Part shown: piece by piece, positions 9,774-21,207 of the stretch
How the letters are laid out: each line of letters opens with the position of its first letter
How positions within the stretch are numbered: position 1 is the first letter of the stretch
NCBI RefSeq assembly: GCF_958295425.1
Contig: NC_081147.1
Coordinates: 4,919,290-4,983,289 of the forward strand
DNA length: 64,000 nt
Source of the DNA: Solea solea
Taxonomy: Eukaryota > Chordata > Actinopteri > Pleuronectiformes > Soleidae
Reading direction: 5' to 3'
The notes under the pieces: model-generated
Databases searched by the model: none
Seen by the model: the letters and a program-made list of their open reading frames with translations, nothing else
Told to the model about the DNA's origin: nothing
Program-made: the position numbers and the translations under genes

Positions 9774-12125
9774 CGAGCCGACCCACGCGGGTCGCCGTGT
9801 GCCACGGCTCCCCGCGTGCCTCGCGCTCTCACCCGTTCATTCACCGCGCGCGGTACTAGTTATTTTCAGTACTAGTTATTTTCAGCGGCGTCCCCACGCA
9901 TGTCGATCCAAATTTCGGGGGGGATCGGGCAACGTATGGCAAAGTTATAGGGCACTTCCTGTTTAAAATGGCAGACTTCCTGTTCGGTCAAGTGCGTGTC
10001 CGTAAACGTGTTCAGGGAACTTCCCTTGTCTTACATATCAAGTTTTGTGCAGATCGGATAATCTTAGAGTTTACTTCCTGTTTCGGACATTCCACTTCCT
10101 GTTAGGAGGTCATCTCTTGCAGACATGCTCAGGACAGGTCCCTGGTGTCACATAAAAGGTTTCGTGCAAATTGGACAACGTACGGCAAAGTTAGAGGGCA
10201 CTTCCTGTTTAAAATGGCCGACTTCCTGTTTGTCTCCGGAAACATGTTCAGGGAAGGTCCCGTAACTCACATATCTAGTTCCGTGTCAATCGGACAATGT
10301 AAGACTTTACTTCCTGTTTCGGGCGTTCCACTTCCTGTAGGGAGGTGACCTTTTACGGACATGCTCAGGACAGGTCCCTGGTGTCACATATAAGGTTTTG
10401 TGCAGATCGGACAACGTACGGCAAAGTTAGAAGGCACTTCCTGTTTAAAATGGCCGACTTCCTGTTCGGTCAACGGCGTCTCCGTAAACATGTTCAGGGA
10501 AGGTCCGGTAACTCACATATCTAGTTTCGTGTCAATCGGACAATGTAAGACTTTACTTCCTGTTTCGGGCGTTCCACTTCCTGTAGGGAGGTGACCTTTT
10601 ACGGACATGTTGAGGAAGGGTCTGGGGTCCCACATACTAAGTTTCAAGTGGATACAACAATCCCTGTTGGAGCAGCATCAAAAACTATAAATGTAATTCT
10701 GTCTGCTGTCACCAGGGGGCGCTGTATTTGAAAATGAATATTTTCATATAGACGTGTTCAGGGCCGGACTGTCATCAATCCTTGCAAGTTTGGTTCAGAT
10801 CGGACCAGGATTGGCAAAGTTGTAACAGTTTGTTTTTTTAGAATTTTCTACCACCACCAGGAGGCGCTGTTTTCAAAATGTACCGTTTCAGCAACATAGT
10901 CGTCTTCAGCAACTAACCATCATCAACAATAGCAAGTTTGGTTGGGATCAGACCTTCCATCGCGAAGTTATAAGAGTTTCATTGTCTGTTATGAAAAATT
11001 ATTATTATCTCCAATTTTGGCGCCCCCTATCTCGTACGCCATACAATATTTTAAAAAGCTTTTGATAACTTTTGATGCTCAACTCGTCCACATTGATCTC
11101 CCCAAGTTTGAAGGTGATCGCACAAAAGCTCTAGGAGGAGATAATTGAAATACAAGCTGTCATATTGTATACTGTCACCAGGGGGCGCTGTTTTCGAAAT
11201 TGAATATTTTCATATAGACGTCTTTAGGGCCGGACTATCATCAATCCTAGCAAGTTTGGTTCAGATCGGACCAGGATTCACGAAGTTGTAGCAGTTTGAT
11301 TTTTTGTCCCAAAAATCCGACTTTGCGTCGTTGCCATGGCAACACCGTTAAACGATTTGTCGTCATATTGATCACGCATCATCTACCATGTGTTTTGACT
11401 GTTGTCACCAATTTTGAGTGCGGTACGATTATCTGTGTAAAAGTTATTCCCGAAATCGTAAAAAAACTTTTTTTTGGTGTATTTTCTTTCACCACAAGGA
11501 GGCGCTGTTTTCAAACTTCACCGTTTTTTCATAGACGTCTTCAGCCATGGCCCATCATCAATGGTAGCAAGTTTGGTTCGGATCGGACCTTCCATCGCAA
11601 AGTTATAAGAGTTTTGTTTTTCTGATGCGAAACATCAGAAACATCACGAACTTTGCTGCCCCCTATCTCGTGCGCCGTGCGACATTTGAAAAAACTTTTG
11701 ATACGGTGAGCTCCTCAACTGGTCCACAGGGACCTCACCAAGTTTGAAGGTGATCGCACGAAAACTCTAGGAGGAGTTAGTTCAAATACCATTGCTGCGA
11801 ATTCGCCAAAATCGCCCAAAAATCGCCAATCAACCCAAGATGGCGGATTTCCTGTAGGTTTCACGGGAAAGTCGTCATCGACTTTTTTGACCGTCCCCAC
11901 CTAATGAACGTGTGTACCAAGTTTCGTTCACATACGTTAAACCCGACATGAGTTGACCTAATAGAAGTTTTTTGCGTGACTTTTTAGCCCCTCCCACTTC
12001 CAATTTTCCACGCATTTTCCCCGAACGACTTTCAGACGTAAATTTACACCAGGATTGATGCGGTCACAAAAATCTGTGAGTTTTGGGGTATGGGAAAGGC
12101 CTCAAAAATGCGATTTACTTTTAGG

Positions 12126-12155
<30 letters not shown>
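9774..12155 (+). repeat. Array unit U1
   Basis: Starts at CGAGCCGACC within the hairpin cap, so the left hairpin arm is missing. Order: cap remnant; subrepeats rich in CACTTCCTG and AAAATGGC; four CTCF-like motifs (10709, 10854, 11175, 11492); a GCCAATCAACCCAAGATGGC-type segment; and an AAT run at 12126-12155. No coding potential: the open frames in it recur only because the DNA is repeated. Confidence 0.85.
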
Positions 12156-12157
<2 letters not shown>

Positions 12158-12280
12158 TAACTAGTACCGCGCGCGGTTCTGAACGGGTTCGAGCCGACCC
12201 ACGCGGGTCGCCGTGTGCCACGGCTCCCCGCGTGCCTCGCGCTCTCACCCGTTCATTCACCGCGCGCGGTACTAGTTATT
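12156..12280. repeat. Nested foldback hairpin cap of the array unit
   Basis: Perfect 22-bp inverted repeat (12156-12177 with 12259-12280), enclosing GAACGGGT/ACCCGTTC (12181-12188, 12247-12254), CACGCGGG/CCCGCGTG (12200-12207, 12227-12234) and GCCGTG-TGC-CACGGC at the apex (12210-12224). Four nested stems make one long foldback. Equivalent caps lie at about 14832-14960, 16191-16315 and 21208-21335. Caps at 9774 and 18708 lack the left arm. Confidence 0.9.
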
Positions 12281-14831
12281 TTCAGTACTAGTTATTTTCA
12301 GTACTAGTTATTTTCAGCGGCGTCCCTGCGCATGTCGTTCCAAATTTCGAGGGGAATCGGGCAACGTATGACAAAGTTATAGGGCACTTCCTGTTTAAAA
12401 TGGCAGACTTCCTGTTCGGTCAAGTGCGTGTCCGTAAACGTGTTCAGTGAACTTCCCTTGTCTTACATATCAAGTTTTGTGCAGATCGGACAATCTTAGA
12501 GTTTACTTCCTGTTTCGGGCATTCCACTTCCTGTTGGGAGGTCACCTTTTGCAGACATGCTCAGGACAGGTCCCTGGTGTCACATATAAGGTTTTGTGCA
12601 AATCGGACAATGTACTGCAAAGTTAGAGGGCACTTCCTGTTTAAAATGGCCAACTTCCTGTTCATCTCTGGAAACATGTTCAGGGAAGGTCCCGTAACTC
12701 ACATATCTAGTTTTGTGTCAATCGGACAATGTAAGACTTTACTTCCTGTTTCGGGCGTTCCACTTCCGACCTTTTACGGACATGCTCAGGACAGGTCCCT
12801 GGTGTCACATATAAGATTTTGTGCAAATCGGACAACGTACGGCAAAGTTAGAGGGCACTTCCTGTTTAAAATGGCCGACTTCCTGTTCGTCTCCGGAAAC
12901 ATGTTCAGGGAAGGTCCAGTAACTCACATATCTAGTTTCATGTCAATCGGACAATGTAAGACTTTACTTCCTGTTTCGGGCGTTCCACTTCCTGTAGGGA
13001 GGTGACCTTTTACGGACATGCTCAGGACAGGTCCCTGGTGTCACATATAAGGTTTTGTGCAGATCGGACAACGTACGGCAAGGTTAGAGGGCACTTCCTG
13101 TTTAAAATGGCCGACTTCCTGTTCGGTCAACGGCGTCTCCGTAAACAGGTTCAGGGAAGGTCCAGTAACTCACATATCTAGTTTCGTGTCAATCGGACAA
13201 TGTAAGACTTTACTTCCTGTTTCGGGCGTTCCACTTCCTGTAGGGAGGTGACCTTTTACGGACATGTTGAGGAAGGGTCTGGGGTCCCACATACTAAGTT
13301 TCAAGTGGATACAACAATCCCTGTTGGAGCAGCATCAAAAACTATAAATGTAATTCTGTCTGCTGTCACCAGGGGGCGCTGTATTTGAAAATGAATATTT
13401 TCATATAGACGTGTTCAGGGCCGGACTGTCATCAATCCTTGCAAGTTTGGTTCAGATCGGACCAGGATTGGCAAAGTTGTAACAGTTTGTTTTTTTAGAA
13501 TTTTCTACCACCACCAGGAGGCGCTGTTTTCAAAATGTACCGTTTCAGCAACATGGTCGTCTTCAGCAACTAACCATCATCAACTGTAGCAAGTTTGGTT
13601 GGGATCAGACCTTCCATCGCGAAGTTATAAGAGTTTCATTGTCTGTTATGAAAAATTATTATTATCTCCAATTTTGGCGCCCCCTATCTCGTACGCCATA
13701 CAATATTTTAAAAAGCTTTTGATAACTTTTGATGCTCAACTCGTCCACATTGATCTCACCAAGTTTGAAGGTGATCGCACAAAAGCTCTAGGAGGAGATA
13801 ATTGAAATACAAGCTGTCATATTGTCTGCTGTCACCAGGGGGCGCTGTTTTCGAAATTAAATATTTTCATATAGACGTCTTTAGGGCCGGACTATCATCA
13901 ATCCTAGCAAGTTTGGTTCAGATCGGACCAGGATTCACGAAGTTGTAGCAGTTTGATTTTTTGTCCCAAAAATCAGACTTTGCGTCGTTGCCATGGCAAC
14001 ACCGTTAAACGATTTGTCATCATATTGATCACGCATCGTCTACCATGTGTTTTGACTGTTGTCACCAATTTTGAGTGCGTTACGATTATCTGTGTAAAAG
14101 TTATTCCCGAAATCGTAAAAAAACTTTTTTTTTGTGTATTTTCTTTCACCACAAGGAGGCGCTGTTTTCAAACTTCACCGTTTTTTCATAGACGTCTTCA
14201 GCCATGGCCCATCATCAATCATAGCAAGTTTGGTTCGGATCGGACCTTCCATCGCAAAGTTATAAGAGTTTTGTTTTTCTGATGCGAAACATCAGAATCA
14301 TCACGAACTTTGCTGCCCCCTATCTCGTGCGCCATGCGACATTTGAAAAAACTTTTGATACCGTAAGCTCCTCAACTGGTCCACAGGGACCTCACCAAGT
14401 TTGAAGGTGATCGCACGAAAACTCTAGGAGGAGTTAGTTCAAATACCATTGCTGCGAATTCGCCAAAATCGCCAAAAAATGGCCAATCAACCCAAGATGG
14501 CGGATTTCCTGTTGGGTTTGGATCATGGTCATAATGTAATTTTTTCTTCATCCTGACCCACTACACATGTGTACCGAATTTCGGGCATGTGCGATAATTG
14601 TGTTGGTCATGGTGAATTTGGACAGGTGGCGCCGCACTTATTGGCCCCTCCCACATTCAATTTTCGACGCACATTCCCCGAACCTTTTTCAGACGTAAAT
14701 TTACACCACGATTAATGCGGTCACAAAAATCTGTGAGTTTTGGGGTATGGGAAAGGCCTCAAAAAGGCAATTTACTTTAAGGAATAATAAGAATAATAAT
14801 AATAATGAAAATGAAAATAACTAGTACTGAA
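12156..14831 (+). repeat. Array unit U2
   Basis: Full hairpin cap, then an extra copy of the ETS-motif subrepeat compared with U1 (12760-13010). CTCF-like motifs start at 13366, 13511, 13832 and 14149. It ends in an AAT run at about 14783-14806. Confidence 0.85.
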
Positions 14832-16190
14832 AATAACTAGTACCGCGCGCGGTTCTGAACGGGTTCGAGCCGACCCACGCGGGTCGCCGTGTGCCACGGC
14901 TCCCCGCGTGCCTCGCGCTCTCACCCGTTCATTCACCGCGCGCGGTACTAGTTATTTTCAGTACTAGTTATTTTCAGCGGCGTCCCCGCACATGTCGATC
15001 CAAATTTCGGGGGGGATCGGCAACGTATGGCAAAGTCATAGGGCACTTCCTGTTTAAAATGGCCAACTTCCTGTTCGTCTCTGGAAACATGTTCAGGGAA
15101 GGTCCCGTAACTCACATATCTAGTTTTGTGTCAATCGGACAATGTAAGACTTTACTTCCTGTTTCGGGTGTTACACTTCCTGTAGGGAGGTGACCTTTTA
15201 CGGACATGCTCAGGACAGGTCCCTGGTGTCACATATAAGGTTTTGTGCAAATCGGACAACGTACGGCAAAGTTAGAGGGCACTTCCTGTTTAAAATGGCC
15301 GACTTCCTGTTCGTCTCCGTAAACATGTTCAGGGAAGGTCCCGTAGCTCACATATCTAGTTTCGTGTCAATCGGACAACGTAAGACTTTACTTCCTGTTA
15401 CGGGCGTTCCACTTCCTGTAGGGAGGTGACCTTTTACGGACATGTTGAGGAAGGGTCTGGGGTCCCACATACTAAGTTTCAAGTGGATACAACAATCCCT
15501 GTTGGAGCAGCATCAAAAACTATAAATGTAATTCTGTCTGCTGTCACCAGGGGGCGCTGTATTTGAAAATGAATATTTTCATATAGACGTGTTCAGGGCC
15601 GGACTGTCAGCAATCCTTGCAAGTTTGGTTCAGATCGGACCAGGATTGGCAAAGTTGTAACAGTTTGTTTTTTTAGAATTTTAGAATTTTCTAGCACCAC
15701 CAGGGCCCCTATCTCGTGCGCCGTGCGACATTTGAAAAAACTTTTGATACCGTGAGCTCCTCAACTGGTCCACAGGGACCTCACCAAGTTTGAAGGTGAT
15801 CGCACGAAAACTCTAGGAGGAGTTAGTTCAAATACCATTGCTGCGAATTCGCCAAAATCGCCCAAAAATGGCCAATCAACCCAAGATGGCGGATTTCCTG
15901 TTGGGTTTGGATCATGGTCATAATGTAATTTTTTCTTCATCCTGACCCACTACACATGTGTACCGAATTTCGTGCATGTGCGATAATTGTGTTGGTCATG
16001 GTGAATTTGGACAGGTGGCGCCGCACTTATTGGCCCCTCCCACATTCAATTTTCGACGCACATTCCCCGAACCTTTTTCAGACGTAAATTTACACCAGGA
16101 TTGATGCGGTCACAAATCTGTGAGTTTTGGGGTATGGGAAAGGCCTCAAAAAGGCAATTTACTTTAAGGAATAATAAGAATAATAATAAA
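14832..16190 (+). repeat. Array unit U3 (internally deleted)
   Basis: Has the cap, two ETS-type subrepeats and only the first CTCF-like motif (15544). Near 15703 the sequence jumps from CACCACCAGG to GCCCCTATCTCGTGCG, which in other units lies about 800 bp further on. The deletion junction falls next to the short word CCC. Confidence 0.85.
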
Positions 16191-18707
16191 AATAACTAGT
16201 ACCGCGCGCGGTTCTGAACGGGTTCGAGCCGACCCACGCGGGTCGCCGTGTGCCACGGCTCCCCGCGTGCCTCGCGCTCTCACCCGTTCATTCACCGCGC
16301 GCGGTACTAGTTATTTTCAGTACTAGTTATTTTCAGCGGCGTCCCCACGCATGTCGATCCAAATTTCTGGGGGAGATCGGGCAACGTATGGCAAAGTTAT
16401 AGGGCACTTCCTGTTTAAAATGGCAGACTTCCTGTTCAGTCAAGTGCGTGTCCGTAAAGGTGTTCAGGGAACTTCCCTTGTCTTACATATCAAGTTTTGT
16501 GCAGATCGGATAATCTTAGAGTTTACTTCCTGTTTCGGACATTCCACTTCCTGTTAGGAGGTCATCTCTTGCAGACATGCTCAGGACAGGTCCCTGGTTT
16601 CACATAAAAGGTTTCGTGCAAATCGGACAACGTACGGCAAAGTTAGAGGGCACTTCCTGTTTAAAATGGCCGACTTCCTGTTTGTCTCCGGAAACATGTT
16701 CAGGGAAGGTCCCGTAACTCACATATCTAGTTTCGTGTCAATCGGACAATGTAAGACTTTACTTCCTGTTTCGGGCGTTCCACTTCCTGTAGGGAGGTGA
16801 CCTTTTACGGAAATGCTCAGGACAGGTCCCTGGTGTCACATATAAGGTTTTGTGCAGATCGGACAACGTACGGCAAAGTTAGAAGGCACTTCCTGTTTAA
16901 AATGGCCGACTTCCTGTTCGGTCAACGGCGTCTCCGTAAACATATTCAGGGAAGGTCCCGTAACTCACATATAAGGTTTTGTGCAAATCGGACAATGTAC
17001 GGAAAAGTTAGAGGGCACTTCCTGTTTAAAATGGCCGACTTCCTGTTCGTCTCCGGAAACATGTTCAGGGAAGGTCCCGTAACTCACATATCCAGTTTCG
17101 TGTCAATCGGACAATGTAAGACTTTACTTCCTGTTTCGGGCGTTCCACTTCCTGTAGGGAGGTGACCTTTTACGGACATGTTGAGGAAGGGTCTGGGGTC
17201 CCACATACAAAGTTTCAAGTGGATACAACAATCCCTGTTGGAGCAGCATCAAAAACTATAAATGTAATTATGTCTGCTGTCACCAGGGGGCGCTGTATTT
17301 GAAAATGAATATTTTCATATAGACGTGTTCAGGGCAGGACTATCATTATTCCCAGCAAGTTTGGTTCAGATCGGACCAGGATTGGCAAAGTTGTAACAGT
17401 TTGTTTTTTTAGAATTTTCTACCACCACCAGGAGGCGCTGTTTTCAAAATGTACCGTTTCAGCAACATAGTCGTCTTCAGCAACTAACCATCAACAACTA
17501 TAGCAAGTTTGGTTGGGATCAGATCTTCCATCGCGAAGTTATAAGAGTTTCATTGTCTGTTATGAAAAATTATTATTATCTCCAATTTTGGCGCCCCCTA
17601 TCTCGTACGCCATACAATATTTTAAAAAGCTTTTGATAACTTTTGATGCTCAACTCGTCCACATTGATCTCACCAAGTTTGAAGGTGATCGCACAAAAGC
17701 TCTAGGAGGAGATAATTGAAATACAAGCTGTCATATTGTCTGCTGTCACCAGGGGGCGCTGTTTTCGAAATTTAATATTTTCATATAGACGTCTTTAGGG
17801 CCGGACTATCATCAATCCTAGCAAGTTTGGTTCAGATCGGACCAGGATTCGCGAAGTTGTAGCAGTTTGATTTTTTGTCCCAAAAATCCGACTTTGCGTC
17901 GTTGCCATGGCAACACCGTTAAACGATTTGTCGTCATATTGATCACGCATCATCTACCATGTGTTTTGACTGTTGTCACCAATTTTGAGTGCGGTACGAT
18001 TATCTGTGTAAAAGTTATTCCCGAAATCGTAAAAAAACTTTTTTTTTGTGTATTTTCTTTCACCACAAGGAGGCGCTGTTTTCAAACTTCACCGTTTTTT
18101 CATAGACGTCTTCAGCCATGGCCCATCATCAATCATAGCAAGTTTGGTTCGGATCGGACCTTCCATCGCAAAGTTATAAGAGGTTTTTTTTTCTGATGCG
18201 AAACATCAGAATCATCACGAACTTTGCCGCCCCCTATCTCGTGCGCCGTGCGACATTTGAAAAAACTTTTGATACCGTGAGCTCCTCAACTGGTCCACAG
18301 GGACCTCACCAAGTTTGAAGGTGATCGCACGAAAACTCTAGGAGGAGTTAGTTCAAATACCATTGCTGCGAATTCGCCAAAATCGCCCAAAAATGGCCAA
18401 TCAACCCAAGATGGCGGATTTCCTGTTGGGTTTGGATCATGGTCATAATGTAATTTTTTCTTCATCCTGACCCACTACACATGTGTACCGAATTTCGTGC
18501 ATGTGCGATATTTGTGTTGGTCATGGTGAATTTGGACAGGTGGCGCCGCACTTATTGGCCCCTCCCACATTCAATTTTCGACGCACATTCCCCGAACCTT
18601 TTTCAGACGTAAATTTACACCAGGATTGATGCGGTCACAAAAATTGGTGAGTTTTGGGGTATGGGAAAGGCCTCAAAAAGGCAATTCATTTGGGGGAATA
18701 ATAAGAA
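16191..18707 (+). repeat. Array unit U4
   Basis: Full cap, four ETS-type subrepeats, and CTCF-like motifs starting at 17280, 17425, 17746 and 18063. It ends with a very short AATAATAAG run. Confidence 0.85.
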
Positions 18708-21115
18708 CGAGCCGACCCACGCGGGTCGCCGTGTGCCACGGCTCCCCGCGTGCCTCGCGCTCTCACCCGTTCATTCACCGCGCGCGGTACTAGTTATTTT
18801 CAGTACTAGTTATTTTCAGTACTAGTTATTTTCAGTACTAGTTATTTTCAGTACTAGTTATTTTCAGCGGCGTCCCTGCGCATATCGTTCCAAATTTCGA
18901 GGGGGATCGGGCAAAGTATGACAAAGTTATAGGGCACTTCCTGTTTAAAATGGCAGACTTCCTGTTCGGTCAAGTGCGTGTACGTAAACGTGTTCAGGGA
19001 ACTTCCCTTGTCTTACATATCAAGTTTTGTGCAGATCGGATAATCTTAGAGTTTACTTCCTGTTTCGGGCATTCCACTTCCTGTTGGGAGGTCATCTCTT
19101 GCAGACATGCTCAGGACAGGTCCCTGGTGTCACATAAAAGGTTTCGTGCAAATCGGACAACGTACAGCAAAGTTAGAGGGCACTTCCTGTTTAAAATTGC
19201 CAACTTCCTGTTCGTCTCCGTAAACGTGTTCAGGGAAGTTCCCTTGTCTTACATATCAAGTTTTGTTCAAATCGGACAATGTAAGACTTTACTTCCTGTT
19301 TCGGGCGTTCCACTTCCTGTAGGGAGGTGACCTTTTACGGACATGCTCAGGACAGGTCCCTGGTGTCACATATAAGGTTTTGTGCAGATCGGACAACGTA
19401 CGGCAAAGTTAGAGGGCACTTCCTGTTTAAAATGGCCGACTTCCTGTTCGGTCAACGGCGTCTCCGTAAACATGTTCAGGGAAGGTCCCGTAACTCACAT
19501 ATCTAGTTTCGTGTCAATCGGACAATGTAAGACTTTACTTCCTGTTTCGGCCGTTCCACTTCCTGTAGGGAGGTGACCTTTTACGGACATGTTGAGGAAG
19601 GGTCTGGGGTCCCACATACTAAGTTTCAAGTGGATACAACAATCCCTGTTGGAGCAGCATCAAAAACTATAAATGTAATTCTGTCTGCTGTCACCAGGGG
19701 GCGCTGTATTTGAAAATGAATATTTTCATATAGACGTGTTCAGGGCCGGACTGTCATCAATCCTCGCAAGTTTGGTTCAGATCGGACCAGGATTGGCAAA
19801 GTTGTAACAGTTTGTTTTTTTAGAATTTTCTACCACCACCAGGAGGCGCTGTTTTCAAAATGTACCGTTTCAGCAACATAGTCGTCTTCAGCAACTAACC
19901 ATCCTCAACTATAGCAAGTTTGGTTGGGATCAGACCTTCCATCGCGAAGTTATAAGAGTTTCATTGTCTGTTATGAAAAATTATTATTATCTCCAATTTT
20001 GGCGCCCCCTATCTCGTACGCCATACAATATTTTAAAAAGCTTTTGATAACTTTTGATGCGCAACTCGTCCACATTGATCTCACCAAGTTTGAAGGTGAT
20101 CGCACAAAAGCTCTAGGAGGAGATAATTGAAATACAAGCTGTCATATTGTCTACTGTCACCAGGGGGCGCTGTTTTCGAAATTGAATATTTTCATATAGA
20201 CGTCTTTAGGGCCGGACTATCATCAATCCTAGCAAGTTTGGTTCAGATCGGACCAGGATTCACGAAGTTGTAGCAGTTTGATTTTTTGTCCCAAAAATCC
20301 GACTTTGCGTCGTTGCCATGGCAACACCGTTAAACGATTTGTCGTCATATTGATCACGCATCATCTACCATGTGTTTTGACTGTTGTCACCAATTTTGAG
20401 TGCGGTACCATTATCTGTGTAAAAGTTATTCCCGAAATTGTAAAAAAACTTTTTTTTTGTGTATTTTCTTTCACCACAAGGAGGCGCTGTTTTCAAACTT
20501 CACCGTTTTTTCATAGACGTCTTCAGCCATGGCCCATCATCAATCATAGCAAGTTTGGTTCGGATCGGACCTTCCATCGCAAAGTTATAAGAGTTTTTTT
20601 TTTCTGATGCGAAACATCAGAATCATCACGAACTTTGCCGCCCCCTATCTCGTGCGCCGTGCGACATTTGAAAAAACTTTTGATACTGTAAGCTCCTCAA
20701 CTGGTCCACAGGGACCTCACCAAGTTTGAAGGTGATCGCACGAAAACTCTAGGAGGAGTTAGTTCAAATACCATTGCTGCGAATTCGCCAAAATCGCCAA
20801 AAAATGGCCAATCAACCCAAGATGGCGGATTTCCTGTTGGGTTTGGATCATGGTCATAATGTAATTTTTTCTTCATCCTGACCCACTACACATGTGTACC
20901 GAATTTCGTGCATGTGCGATATTTGTGTTGGTCATGGTGAATTTGGACAGGTGGCGCCGCACTTATTGGCCCCTCCCACATTCAATTTTCGACGCACATT
21001 CCCCGAACCTTTTTCAGACGTAAATTTACACCAGGATTGATGCGGTCACAAAAATTGGTGAGTTTTGGGGTATGGGAAAGGCCTCAAAAAGGCAATTCAT
21101 TTGGGGGAATAATAA

Positions 21116-21146
<31 letters not shown>

Positions 21147-21207
21147 CCTTCCAGTTTCAATAGGGTTCTTGCAACCTTGTTGCTCGAACCCTAATAATAA
21201 TAATAAT
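18708..21207 (+). repeat. Array unit U5
   Basis: Begins at the same base as U1 (CGAGCCGACC, no left hairpin arm). It carries five tandem copies of ACTAGTTATTTTCAGT between 18787 and 18866. CTCF-like motifs start at 19691, 19836, 20157 and 20474. It ends with an AAT run holding one 49-bp mini-foldback (21146-21194). Confidence 0.85.
21146..21194. repeat. 49-bp mini-foldback in U5 tail
   Basis: Starts TCCTTCCAG and ends CCCTAA. Stems GGGTTC (21163-21168)/GAACCC (21186-21191) and GCAAC (21171-21175)/GTTGC (21179-21183) form a near-perfect hairpin just before CTAA. It lies between AATAA and TAATAA, i.e. at an A/T site in the microsatellite. Confidence 0.8.
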
